Source of the DNA: an uncultured Eubacteriales bacterium
GTDB taxonomy: Bacteria; Bacillota; Clostridia; Oscillospirales; CAG-272
Direction: 5' to 3'
NCBI GenBank assembly: GCA_910586545.1
Contig: CAJUIQ010000035.1
Location: 1 to 15,366 of the forward strand
DNA length: 15,366 bases
In this document: positions 6,559-14,342 of the stretch, piece by piece
How the letters are laid out: every line of letters begins with the position of its first letter
Numbering within the stretch: the stretch's first letter is position 1
Notes under the pieces: generated by a model
Told to the model about the DNA's origin: nothing
The model's input: only the letters and a program-made list of their open reading frames with translations
The model's database searches: none
Program-made: the position numbers and the translations under genes

Positions 6559-6888
6559 TTATCCAAGTTTGTCTCCATTTTGTACTGGCCGGTCCGGAGT
6601 AATCAGTACTACGCCGCCATCTGAATAGGTACCAAGTACCAGAACTTCAGAAAAAAAGTTGGCGATCTGTCTGGGAGGGAGGTTTACTACAGCGAGAATC
6701 TGTTTGCCTATCAAAGTGTCGGGAGAATAATGGTCTGTAATCTGCGCAGAGGATTTTTTGATGCCTATCTTAGCGCCGAAATCAATTTCCAGCTGATAGG
6801 CAGGATTTCGAGCCTTTTCAAAGGACTTGGCGGACAAAATGGTTCCCACACAGATATCCAGTTTTTTAAAATTATCAAATGTAGCCAT
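6559..6888 (-). CDS. csaA: CsaA-like tRNA-binding domain protein
   Basis: The 109-residue protein is a stand-alone OB-fold tRNA-binding domain, like CsaA and the C-terminal domains of some aminoacyl-tRNA synthetases. Recognisable parts are FDNFKKLDICVGTI (4-17), NPAYQLEIDFG (28-38), IKKSSAQIT (43-51) and NLPPRQIANFFSEVLVLG (69-86). The family binds tRNA as a dimer; CsaA was described as an export-related chaperone in Bacillus, a role not established here. ATG 6888 was chosen because AAGGAT lies six bases upstream and it gives the usual family length. An in-frame ATG at 6942 would add 18 residues encoded by a hairpin and is unlikely. The gene follows the oxidoreductase operon in the same direction but is separated from it by a strong hairpin, so expression may depend on readthrough. 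Confidence 0.82.
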   Translation of the reverse strand: MATFDNFKKLDICVGTILSAKSFEKARNPAYQLEIDFGAKIGIKKSSAQITDHYSPDTLIGKQILAVVNLPPRQIANFFSEVLVLGTYSDGGVVLITPDRPVQNGDKLG

Positions 6889-6916
6889 GTGTAAATCCTT
6901 ATCATTATAACGTGTA

Positions 6917-6947
6917 ACAGGGCGCTTCGCTTTGCGAAGCACCCTGT
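6917..6947 (-). terminator. Hairpin after the oxidoreductase gamma gene
   Basis: ACAGGG-GCTTCGC pairs with GCGAAGC-CCCTGT (13 bp with one internal mismatch, 6923 with 6941) around a TTT loop. It begins five bases after the gamma-subunit stop on the minus strand. No T-run follows (TTACACG), so it may attenuate or stabilise the 3' end rather than terminate fully. Confidence 0.6.
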
Positions 6948-6951
6948 ATAG

Positions 6952-7488
6952 TTATGCGTTGTAGTTATATCCAAGCGCCAGTGCAGTTTTATTCTTTTCA
7001 ATCAAAGCTGCTTTAGATTCAGGAATGCCCCGGAGCATATCAGCCAAGAAGGTATCATAATCAAACAAACCGGTGAGCCGTAGAAGCTGTCCCAACACAA
7101 TCACGTTTGCCATGCCTTCAATATTATTTTCGCTTGCGATGGCAGTGGCGGGAATATAGCATGTTTGAATATCGGTGCGTTGACTTTTCTTGTTAATCAG
7201 AGAACTGTCTACGATCAGATATCCGCCGGCTTTAACGCTTGCCTCAAATTTATCGAACGAAGGCAGGTTCATAGCTACCAGAATATCTGGCGCCGTGACC
7301 AGAGGAGATCCGACTTCATCGTCGGAAATAATGACAGAGCAGTTTGCGGCGCCGCCGCGCATTTCCGGACCATAAGAGGGAAGCCAGGAAACATTTTTGC
7401 CTGCATACATTGCGCTTTTGGCCATCTGTTTACCGGAGAAAAGGATTCCCTGGCCGCCAAAGCCTGCAAAAAGCATTGCCGTTGTCAT
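6952..7488 (-). CDS. 2-oxoacid:ferredoxin oxidoreductase, gamma subunit
   Basis: The 178-residue protein matches the gamma domain of the pyruvate/2-oxoacid:ferredoxin oxidoreductase superfamily. GFGGQGILFSGK (9-20) and PSYGPEMRGGAANC (37-50) are typical. In this family the gamma domain helps form the CoA-binding part of the complex. Its ATG overlaps the stop of the beta gene by four bases (ATGA), and a near-perfect AAGGAGGTG (7496-7504) lies inside the beta coding end, so the two are likely translationally coupled and made in equal amounts. It is the last gene of the operon and is followed by a hairpin. The length is normal for separate gamma subunits of VOR and KOR type enzymes. Confidence 0.9.
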   Translation of the reverse strand: MTTAMLFAGFGGQGILFSGKQMAKSAMYAGKNVSWLPSYGPEMRGGAANCSVIISDDEVGSPLVTAPDILVAMNLPSFDKFEASVKAGGYLIVDSSLINKKSQRTDIQTCYIPATAIASENNIEGMANVIVLGQLLRLTGLFDYDTFLADMLRGIPESKAALIEKNKTALALGYNYNA

Positions 7489-8246
7489 TTTGCGGCACCT
7501 CCTTCCAATGCGTCGATATCCTTATACACGCCCAGCGGGTAATAGGGCATCATATCGCTGCGAACCCAATCCAGCGCTTTTTCCGGAGAAAGTCCCCAGT
7601 TGGTGGGACAAGTGGACAGGACTTCAACAATGGAAAGTCCCTTTTTGTCCTCCTGATTTTTAAAGGCCTTCAGGATCATTTTCTTTGCCTGCATAACATT
7701 CTTAGGAGAATCTACGGAAACTCTTGCAGCAAGCGCGACGCCGTCTAAAGTAGAGAGCATTTCACATACGCGAATGGGATTGCCTTGAATAGAGCGGTCT
7801 CTGCCGTAGGGGGACGTAGTAGTCACCTGACCGGGAAGGGTAGTAGGGGCCATCTGACCGCCGGTCATGCCATAGATCGCATTGTTGACAAAAATGATGG
7901 TAATGTTTTCGCCTCTTGTGGCAGAATGAACAGTTTCTGCTGTTCCGATTGCGGCTAGGTCGCCGTCGCCTTGATATGTAAATACAAAATTGTCTGGATG
8001 AGTACGTTTGATACCGGTTGCAACAGCCGGGGCACGACCATGTGCTGCCTGAACCATATCGCATTCAAAGTAATTATAGGAAAATACGGAGCATCCAACA
8101 CTGGCCACGCCAATCGTCTGGCCAGCGATGCCCAGTTCGTCAATTGCCTCTGCTACAAGACGGTGGATAATTCCGTGCGTGCAGCCAGGGCAGTAGTGCA
8201 GCGGCACATTAGAGAGAGCCGCAGGTCTTTCAAATACAGTTTTCAT
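7485..8246 (-). CDS. 2-oxoacid:ferredoxin oxidoreductase, TPP-binding beta subunit
   Basis: The 253-residue subunit carries the thiamine diphosphate site: YCPGCTHG (18-25), GDGD (93-96) and FVNNAIYGMTGGQ (119-131), spaced as in KOR and VOR beta subunits. With alpha and gamma it oxidatively decarboxylates a 2-oxoacid to acyl-CoA and reduces ferredoxin. The start ATG 8246 gives the usual N-terminus (KTVFERPAALSNVPLHYCPG). The nearest AAAGG (8259-8263) is 12 bases away, rather far; an upstream in-frame ATG at 8297 has no ribosome binding site and adds an atypical Cys/Lys-rich stretch. A 103-base gap with a hairpin separates it from the alpha gene, unlike the overlap with gamma. The exact substrate cannot be decided from the motifs. 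Confidence 0.9.
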   Translation of the reverse strand: MKTVFERPAALSNVPLHYCPGCTHGIIHRLVAEAIDELGIAGQTIGVASVGCSVFSYNYFECDMVQAAHGRAPAVATGIKRTHPDNFVFTYQGDGDLAAIGTAETVHSATRGENITIIFVNNAIYGMTGGQMAPTTLPGQVTTTSPYGRDRSIQGNPIRVCEMLSTLDGVALAARVSVDSPKNVMQAKKMILKAFKNQEDKKGLSIVEVLSTCPTNWGLSPEKALDWVRSDMMPYYPLGVYKDIDALEGGAAK

Positions 8247-8268
8247 TTCAGTTTTCAGCCTTTCTTTG

Positions 8269-8292
8269 CATTTGCTTTTACAAAGGCAAATG
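8269..8292 (-). other. Small hairpin in the alpha-beta gap
   Basis: CATTTGC (8269-8275) pairs with GCAAATG (8286-8292) around a 10-base loop. It lies directly upstream of the beta-subunit ribosome binding site in the only sizeable gap within the operon. It could influence mRNA processing or beta translation. Confidence 0.4.
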
Positions 8293-8349
8293 TACATGAA
8301 AAAGTGGATTTGGAGTTAGGGTATATCTCCAGTTTTCACGTAAGCTCCC

Positions 8350-9411
8350 TTACAGCTGTGCCTGCATGGCACGAATTTTTTCCAGAACGGCGTCCGGAGT
8401 GGGAATCATACCACCGGTACGACCGTAAAATTCTACAGGGCATTGACCGTTTGCAGCCAGGCGTACATCATCTATCATTTGGCCCTTGGACATTTCTACG
8501 CTTAGCATTGCCTTTGCACTGCAAGCCGCAGCATGGATGGCTTTTTTCGGGAAGGGCCAAAGAGTAATAGGACGGATCATACCGACTTTGATACCTTCTG
8601 CTCTTGCAGCGCCAATAGCCGTTTTGCAAACTCTAGCGGTGATGCCAAAGGATACCAGCACGATATCGGCATCATCGGTGAGATATTCTTCGCAGCGGGC
8701 TTCTGTTTCTTCAATTTTTGCGTACCGCTCATACCGCTGATCAACAATGTTTTCCAACTCCTGTGGATCAATATACAGGGAGTTTACAATATTCTTTTTC
8801 CGTTTGTTGTCATGACCGCATGCTGCCCAGTCTTTAGCTGGCAGTTCTCTCTGGGGAATGGCGCCGAAGTCAACAGGCTCCATCATTTGCCCCAGTGCAC
8901 CGTCTGCCAGGATCATAGCGGGCATTCTGTAGATATCTGCCAAGTCAAAAGCCTCGATGGTAAGCTGTGCCATTTCCTGTACGGAAGAGGGGGCGAATAC
9001 CAGCAGGCGCAGGTCGCCGTGGCCAACGCCGCGGGTTGCCTGATAATAGTCGGCCTGTGAGGGCTGGATACCGCCCAGCCCCGGGCCGCCTCTTTGAATG
9101 TTGATAATTACGCAGGGAAGATCACATCCTGCTATGTAGCTGATTCCCTCGCTTTTCAGGGAAATTCCGGGAGAGGAAGAGGAGGTGATTACGCGAACAC
9201 CGGACGCGGCTGCTCCCATTGTCATATTGATTGCAGCAACTTCACTTTCCGCTTGGAGGCAAAGACCGCCGACCTTAGGCATTTTCTTTGCAAGGTATTC
9301 GGAAAGCTCCGTTTGCGGGGTGATGGGATAACCGAAGAAGTACCGGCACCCGCATTTGATTGCGGCCTCGGCAATCGCTTCGTTCCCTTTCATAAGTACT
9401 TTTTCTGACAT
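8350..9411 (-). CDS. vorB: 2-oxoacid:ferredoxin oxidoreductase, alpha subunit (VorB type)
   Basis: The 353-residue protein has the pyrimidine-binding domain of the superfamily: MKGNEAIAEAA (7-17), GYPITPQTE (27-35) and the Gly/Gln-rich RGGPGLGGIQPSQAD stretch near 107-121. The second half contains the transketolase-C-like domain (VLVSFGITARV, then IRPITLWPFP). Gut clostridial homologues are usually annotated as 3-methyl-2-oxobutanoate dehydrogenase subunit VorB, so a branched-chain 2-oxoacid is the likely substrate, but 2-oxoglutarate enzymes are close relatives. AAAGGAT lies nine bases before the ATG. The gene follows the ferredoxin subunit by about 40 bases. Subunit letters vary between databases, so the symbol is tentative while the alpha role is clear. 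Confidence 0.88.
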   Translation of the reverse strand: MSEKVLMKGNEAIAEAAIKCGCRYFFGYPITPQTELSEYLAKKMPKVGGLCLQAESEVAAINMTMGAAASGVRVITSSSSPGISLKSEGISYIAGCDLPCVIINIQRGGPGLGGIQPSQADYYQATRGVGHGDLRLLVFAPSSVQEMAQLTIEAFDLADIYRMPAMILADGALGQMMEPVDFGAIPQRELPAKDWAACGHDNKRKKNIVNSLYIDPQELENIVDQRYERYAKIEETEARCEEYLTDDADIVLVSFGITARVCKTAIGAARAEGIKVGMIRPITLWPFPKKAIHAAACSAKAMLSVEMSKGQMIDDVRLAANGQCPVEFYGRTGGMIPTPDAVLEKIRAMQAQL

Positions 9412-9451
9412 GTCAATAATATCCTTTCTTCAGTCTTAGGCTTTGAGGAAG

Positions 9452-9664
9452 TTATGCGTCTTTTTCTACCGTAATGACACAGTCTGGACACATCAACGCG
9501 CACATAGCGCAGGCGATACATTTTTCCTGATCGGTGATAATCGCAGGATGATAGCCCTTTTGATTCAGTTCATCTGTGGCAAGGGCCACGATTTTTTTGG
9601 GACATGCTGTGACGCACAATCCGCAGCCTTTGCAGACGTCTGTTTTAAAAGTAACTTTATTCAT
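9452..9664 (-). CDS. 2-oxoacid:ferredoxin oxidoreductase, 2x[4Fe-4S] subunit
   Basis: The 70-residue ferredoxin-like subunit has two complete cluster motifs: CKGCGLCVTACP (11-22) and CIACAMCALMCP (49-60). It would carry electrons from the TPP subunit to soluble ferredoxin. ATG 9664 was chosen because GGAGGG (9672-9677) lies seven bases upstream and the protein then starts MNKVTFKTDVCKGC, typical of the delta subunit. An in-frame ATG ten codons earlier has no ribosome binding site. It lies between the ATPase gene (36-base gap) and the alpha gene (about 40-base gap), consistent with one transcript. Confidence 0.9.
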   Translation of the reverse strand: MNKVTFKTDVCKGCGLCVTACPKKIVALATDELNQKGYHPAIITDQEKCIACAMCALMCPDCVITVEKDA

Positions 9665-9700
9665 ATAAAAACCCTCCGTTTCGGATTTATACAAACGATG

Positions 9701-10372
9701 TTAAAACATCTGTTTTGTAACGTTTTTCATAGGAAATAACGGTTCCCCTGGTATATCGAGCCCAGGCAGTAGCGCTTCGTAATAGGAAGTGAAGCGTAGC
9801 GGGATTCCGCAGATATCTTCACATGCATGGGCATAAGCCATGGAGGCGATAATTTCCTTTTCTGTTGTATCTGCTCCAATGGAACTATTATTTACGATAC
9901 CTGTACACTTTAAATGTGAGGCTTCTTCAATTACATGCATTAGCGCAGCTGCTTCCTTGGGACTTTCTATAAGCGGGCGATAGCAGCTGACTACATAAAG
10001 CATTTCGTAACCGAGCTTTTGAATTTGCTCTGCGTACATTCCCAGAGCTACGGCGCCGTCGTCCCCTCCCACATCAATAAATGCTATAGTATTTGTATCT
10101 TCCCGAAAAAGGGAGTACAGTTCTGCAGGCAGGCTAGGAATATCCACATTAGAGTTGGCAAATGCGGGGATAATTGGTCGTACCCCAGCGTCAGAAAGTT
10201 GCTTTGCCGCATCCGCAGCCCGAAAATATGGATTGACGATATCCACATCCGCCAGCGCTACGTCCGTGTCTGGGTGCGCGCTTTTATATTGGAGGGCCAG
10301 ATTGACGGCTACGTTGGTTTTACCACTGCCGTAATGGCCGCAGACAATAATAATTTTTTTGTCTTTTTGCAA
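9701..10372 (-). CDS. P-loop ATPase heading the oxidoreductase operon
   Basis: The 223-residue cytosolic protein has a Walker A loop GHYGSGKT (12-19), an Asp-rich switch DVDIVNPYFRAAD (42-54) and a second site FIDVGGDDGA (98-107), giving a SIMIBI-class P-loop NTPase related to the ParA/MinD/CobQ group. The Walker A lacks the extra signature lysine of true MinD. NNSS (161-164) is where these proteins place an Asn near the nucleotide. The start is TTG at 10370-10372, supported by AAGGAGGG (10379-10386) six bases upstream and a typical KKIIIVCGHYGSGKT N-terminus. It is the first gene of the operon, 36 bases before the ferredoxin subunit. A role in assembling or regulating the Fe-S/TPP complex is inferred only from position. 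No membrane segment or DNA-binding domain is seen. Confidence 0.82.
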   Translation of the reverse strand: MQKDKKIIIVCGHYGSGKTNVAVNLALQYKSAHPDTDVALADVDIVNPYFRAADAAKQLSDAGVRPIIPAFANSNVDIPSLPAELYSLFREDTNTIAFIDVGGDDGAVALGMYAEQIQKLGYEMLYVVSCYRPLIESPKEAAALMHVIEEASHLKCTGIVNNSSIGADTTEKEIIASMAYAHACEDICGIPLRFTSYYEALLPGLDIPGEPLFPMKNVTKQMF

Positions 10373-10378
10373 TGAGAT

Positions 10379-10386
10379 CCCTCCTT
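10379..10386 (-). promoter_or_regulatory. Strong ribosome binding site for a TTG start
   Basis: AAGGAGGG on the minus strand lies six bases before TTG 10372. No in-frame ATG or GTG lies close by with comparable support, so this site decides the start. Confidence 0.7.
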
Positions 10387-10402
10387 CTTTGTGTACATAA
10401 TC

Positions 10403-10431
10403 AGTATATCATATTTTTCTCCAGAAAAAAA
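10403..10431 (-). promoter_or_regulatory. Possible oxidoreductase operon promoter
   Basis: TATACT (10403-10408 on the minus strand) is a good -10 about 30 bases before the ATPase start. The -35 region 17 bases upstream is only TTTTTT, so the promoter may be weak or need an activator. Confidence 0.4.
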
Positions 10432-10506
10432 GACATATTCGATGATAAATCTATCCAATTTTTTAATAGTGAGATATATAATTTATGTAAATAATTTGAT
10501 AAATGT

Positions 10507-10535
10507 TTGAAATAGAACGCCATTTATGCTATACT
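10507..10535 (+). promoter_or_regulatory. cdaA operon promoter
   Basis: TTGAAA (10507-10512) and TATACT (10530-10535) are separated by 17 bases, about 70 bases before cdaA. It diverges from the oxidoreductase operon promoter. Confidence 0.7.
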
Positions 10536-10601
10536 TATAAAATGTAGATGCTGCAGAGGGCAGTATTTTTAACTTCCGTCCAATAGGGAGAGGGTGAAAG
10601 T

Positions 10602-11501
10602 ATGAAAATTGCAGAGTGGTTCGCTGACTTTCTCAGCGGTTTGTTACGAACGATACGCTCCATCACTGTTGTGGATTTTCTCGATATATTTTTGGTAGCA
10701 ATCATTTTGTACTATGCCTTTCGTTTTGTACGAGAGCGCCGGGCGGGAAAACTGGCTGTCGGTGTGATTTTCTTCACCATGTTTTTGGTACTTAGTGATT
10801 TACTTGGTATGCATGCGCTCAAATATATATTCCAGAATCTTTTTCAAGTGGGTGTAATTGCACTGGTGGTTTTATTCCAGCCGGAAATGCGCAGCGCTCT
10901 TGAAAAAATGGGCGGCAGTTCTCTGAAAGGATTGAAAAACATTAGCGATTCCAAGGATGGATCGGCTTGGATGCTGGCAATTCGGGAAGTATCTGCTGCG
11001 GCGTCGCAAATGGCTATAGACAAAACCGGTGCGCTGATCGTGTTTGAACGGGGAACCAGACTGGGAGAAATCGCCGCTACCGGGACGATATCCGACGCGC
11101 AGATCAGCGCGTATCTTTTGCGGAATATTTTTTTCAACAAAGCGCCTTTGCATGACGGCGCAGTTTTACTGCGTGATGGAAGACTTTATGCAGCAGGATG
11201 TCTTTTGCCCCTCACCCACCAGACGGATTTAAATCGGGATTTGGGAACGCGGCACCGTGCGGCTATTGGACTTAGCGAGGACAGTGATGCGGTGGTTGTG
11301 GTCGTTTCTGAAGAAACAGGAACCATTTCGGTTGCTGTGGACGGCTATCTGACGCGGGGGTATAATGTGGATACGCTGCGAAGCCGCTTAACGGAGCTGG
11401 TTGAACCTGTTCCTGATATAGGAGAAGGCAAGAAGATTTTTCGATTCATACGAAAAGGGCGGAGGACGCAGACGTCTGCAGAGAGGAGCGACAAAAAATG
11501 A
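10602..11501 (+). CDS. cdaA: Membrane diadenylate cyclase CdaA
   Basis: This enzyme joins two ATP into the second messenger c-di-AMP, which controls potassium uptake and osmotic and cell-wall balance. The 299-residue protein has three predicted membrane helices (about 24-41, 50-68, 80-93). The DAC domain (about 105-265) shows the catalytic DGA (185-187) in APLHDGAVLL and RHR (217-219) in LGTRHRAAIG. The length is slightly above the usual Bacillus form because of a basic tail (276-299). GAGAGGGTG lies just before ATG 10602. Its last bases overlap the cdaR start (ATGA), so CdaA and CdaR are translationally coupled, as in most Bacillota. Confidence 0.95.
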   Translation: MKIAEWFADFLSGLLRTIRSITVVDFLDIFLVAIILYYAFRFVRERRAGKLAVGVIFFTMFLVLSDLLGMHALKYIFQNLFQVGVIALVVLFQPEMRSALEKMGGSSLKGLKNISDSKDGSAWMLAIREVSAAASQMAIDKTGALIVFERGTRLGEIAATGTISDAQISAYLLRNIFFNKAPLHDGAVLLRDGRLYAAGCLLPLTHQTDLNRDLGTRHRAAIGLSEDSDAVVVVVSEETGTISVAVDGYLTRGYNVDTLRSRLTELVEPVPDIGEGKKIFRFIRKGRRTQTSAERSDKK

Positions 11502-12736
11502 AACAGGAGAAAGTTGCTGCTCAGGGAAAGAGAAACTGGCATATTGGCACAAAGATTCTTTGCATTGTTTGTGCTTTTATTATCTGGCTTTATGTAATGG
11601 AAGTGGACAGTCCAGATTATGAATCGGAGTTTTTAGATGTGCCGGTGAATTTAGTAGGTGTATCGACGCTGGAAAACGAACATAACCTGTCTGTATTCGG
11701 CGGATTTGACGCAACGGTGGATTTAAAGGTGAAGGGACCGAAAAGTGTGATTGGCCGATACACGGTTTCCGATATCAATGTTACTGCGGATGTTTCGGGG
11801 ATCGTTCAGGCGGGCAGCCATGAGATAGCGTTGTTTTTTGATCTGCCTACAGGGCTTACAATGTTGGAGTCGTCTGTGTCCAGGCTTTCCTTATATATTG
11901 ATGAACGCTCTTCCGCTGTTGTGGATGTACGATCCCGTATTTCCTCTGTAACCATACCCAAAAGTTATGAACTAGGAGAGCTTGTGGCGGAGACGGATAC
12001 GGTAAATGTTAGCGGACCCAAAACGATTTTGGACGATATTGATTTCGCTCAGGTAAGTTTAGATGCGGGGGCCATTGAGTCTTCTGTTTCCATGGTGGGT
12101 ACTTTGGAGCTTATCAGTTTGTCCGGCAATGTGATCACCAACCCATATGTACGTCTTTCCAAAACGGAAGTAAAGGTCAACATACCTGTATATTGCTATA
12201 AAGAATTAAAGCTTGTGGCTGCTACGAAATATGGCTATTATACGGAGGATAACTGCCGCATCACCATAGATCCGGAGACGGTAACGGTAAAAGGTGACCC
12301 TGCTGTTTTGTCCAATATGGATGAGCTTGTGGTGACCACTTTAGACGAAAAGGCGATTACAGAGGATTCCAGTTTGATTGTACGTGTGAATGTTCCAGAT
12401 ACGCTTACACTGGACGAAGAATCGGCGACGGCAACGGTGGCCGTACGGCATATCGGAACGAAAACTAGGACTTTTAACGTAAAGGATATAAAAGTATCTG
12501 TTGACAGTGGGGTGGAGTATGAACTGCTTTCCCAAACGATTCCTGTTACTGTACGGGGAGACCGGGAGGCGGTGGATGCACTGCAGGCGGAAGATATTGT
12601 TGTATCTGCCGATTTGACCGGATATACCCACAGCAACATGGGAAGGGTATATGCCGAGGGAAAGGTTACCATAAATGATCCCTCCGGGACGGTATATGAA
12701 CTGGGTGAGTATAATATTCAGGTGGCAATCAAGTGA
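11498..12736 (+). CDS. cdaR: CdaA regulator CdaR (YbbR-repeat protein)
   Basis: The 412-residue protein has one N-terminal membrane helix (about 16-34), then an extracytoplasmic part made of roughly four YbbR repeats (about 40-125, 130-220, 225-315, 325-410). Repeats are marked by VxVxGP/GD steps such as DTVNVSGPKTILDDID and ETVTVKGDPAVLSNMD. CdaR binds CdaA and tunes its cyclase activity. AGAGGAG (11482-11488) precedes the ATG inside the cdaA tail, and the start overlaps the cdaA stop by four bases. Its own stop overlaps the GTG start of the FAD dehydrogenase (GTGA). The phosphoglucosamine mutase gene glmM, the usual third member of this operon, is not next to it here. Confidence 0.92.
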   Translation: MKQEKVAAQGKRNWHIGTKILCIVCAFIIWLYVMEVDSPDYESEFLDVPVNLVGVSTLENEHNLSVFGGFDATVDLKVKGPKSVIGRYTVSDINVTADVSGIVQAGSHEIALFFDLPTGLTMLESSVSRLSLYIDERSSAVVDVRSRISSVTIPKSYELGELVAETDTVNVSGPKTILDDIDFAQVSLDAGAIESSVSMVGTLELISLSGNVITNPYVRLSKTEVKVNIPVYCYKELKLVAATKYGYYTEDNCRITIDPETVTVKGDPAVLSNMDELVVTTLDEKAITEDSSLIVRVNVPDTLTLDEESATATVAVRHIGTKTRTFNVKDIKVSVDSGVEYELLSQTIPVTVRGDREAVDALQAEDIVVSADLTGYTHSNMGRVYAEGKVTINDPSGTVYELGEYNIQVAIK

Positions 12737-14297
12737 AAAGCAAAATTATTGTTGAAAATATACGGGTACCTATTGCTGTAGAGGACGGAGAAATATTGGA
12801 GATTGCCAGGAAAAGATTGATGCAAAACGCAGTTCCCTTTATCTCGGAGTCTCTTCACATCCATCGAAAATCTATAGACGCAAGACATCGGGGAAAGATT
12901 GCATTTGTGTGTTCCGTTTTAGCATATTCAGAAGAAGATGCAAAGCGATTTCCGCCTTTGCAGAATATAAAAGTCCGGCAGGAAGAATCCTTTTCTTTAC
13001 CAAGTGGAAACGAAACGCTGCCGGGGCGTCCCATTGTTGTAGGCTTTGGACCTGCCGGGATATTTTGCGCTCTGCTTTTAGCACAGGCGGGGCTGTGTCC
13101 TCTGATACTGGAGCGTGGCGGATCCGTGGCAACACGAGCAGACGCCGTAGAGAAGTTTACTTCTTTGGGACAGCTAAATTTGCAGAGCAATATTCAATTT
13201 GGCGCTGGAGGCGCCGGTACTTTTTCTGACGGGAAGCTCACAACGCGCATTGGGGACAGTAAATGTGGGTTTATTCTTGAAACGCTCCATAGACTAGGGG
13301 CTCCGGAAGACATTTTGTGGCGGGCCAAGCCACATATCGGCACAGATATTCTGCGCATGGTAGTGGACAATGCGGACCGGGAGATTTGTCGCCTTGGACC
13401 AAGGTAGAAGCGATGGGTGACGGATGGATTACGGCAGATGGGGAGCAGATGGCCTGTGGTCCGGTAGTACTGGCGACGGGGCACAGCGCGCGAGATACGT
13501 ACGCGTACTTAATGGAAGCAGGGTATGCGGTGGAACCCAAGCCCTTTTCCGTTGGTGTACGTGTGGAGCATTTGCAGGAAGAACTGGATGCCGCTTTGTA
13601 TGGCGATCCACAGCTTGCCCAGCGGCTAGGGCATGGTGAGTATCAGATGTCCTGGCGGCGGGGACAGCGGGGGGTATACACCTTTTGCATGTGTCCTGGT
13701 GGGGAAGTGGTTGCGGCCGCGTCGGAAACAGGCGGTGTGGTGACCAACGGAATGAGCAGGCATGACCGAGGCGGGAAGAATGGGAACGCTGCTGTTGCCG
13801 TGTCAGTTCTTCCAGAGGATTTTGGCAGTAATCCTGCGGGAGCGATTGCATTCCAGCGCAATTTGGAACAGGCGGCATTTGCGGCCGGAGGCGGAGATTA
13901 CAGTGCGCCTTGTCAAAGTGTGGGTAACTTTTATGCCGGCAAGTCAGGCGGATTTGGAGAGCGCGTTTTGCCCTCATATGGAAACGGTAGAGTTCGGGGG
14001 GCCGATTTCAATGTGTTGCTGCCGTCTTTTGTCTGCGATATGTTAAAAGAAGGGCTGCACCGTTTTTCCGGGAAAATTGCCGGCTATGATGCGCCGGATG
14101 TACCTCTGACGGGAATTGAGACGCGTACCAGTGCGCCAGTGCGTATTCTTCGAAATGATAACTTGACTGCTATTGGGCGTACGCTGGTATACCCTTGCGG
14201 AGAAGGCGCGGGATATGCGGGTGGAATTATGAGCGCTGCCGCTGATGGAATCCGAGTGGCACTGGCTATCTTGTCCCGATTTAAGCGGGAAATATAG
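12733..14297 (+). pseudogene. FAD-dependent dehydrogenase, frameshifted
   Basis: Two adjoining frames together encode an NAD(P)/FAD-dependent oxidoreductase of about 520 residues (COG2509 type). The first frame (GTG 12733 to TAG 13405-13407, 224 residues) holds the FAD-binding IVVGFGPAGIFCALLL (101-116) and GAGGAGTFSDGKLTTR (157-172). The second, usable from about 13398 to TGA-free end TAG 14295-14297, holds VVLATGHSARDTY, GVYTFCMCPGGEVVAA and the C-terminal YPCGEGAGYAGGIMSAAADG. At the junction RLG is followed directly by TKVEAMGD, where relatives from memory have an intervening GEVRF-like strand. This points to a small deletion of 3k+1 bases, not a programmed slip. GTG start overlaps the cdaR stop; AGGTGG (12719-12724) precedes it. 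The enzyme is predicted inactive unless the break is a sequencing or assembly error. Confidence 0.85.
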
Positions 14298-14342
14298 AGA
14301 GTAGAGCATGGAACCTCTGCTGCGGTATTGGAGAATTTGAGA

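Noticed and set aside
6904..6909. TATAAT on the minus strand upstream of the csaA-like gene
   Set aside because: No -35 is present at 16-18 bases, the hairpin occupies that place, and transcription would start within the ribosome binding site.
13392..13407. Programmed frameshift in the FAD dehydrogenase
   Set aside because: No slippery heptamer is visible at the junction and residues appear to be missing, which slippage would not explain.
13429..13977. Long minus-strand frame opposite the FAD dehydrogenase
   Set aside because: It is a shadow of the GC-richer coding strand; its His/Pro/Arg-rich translation shows no domain.
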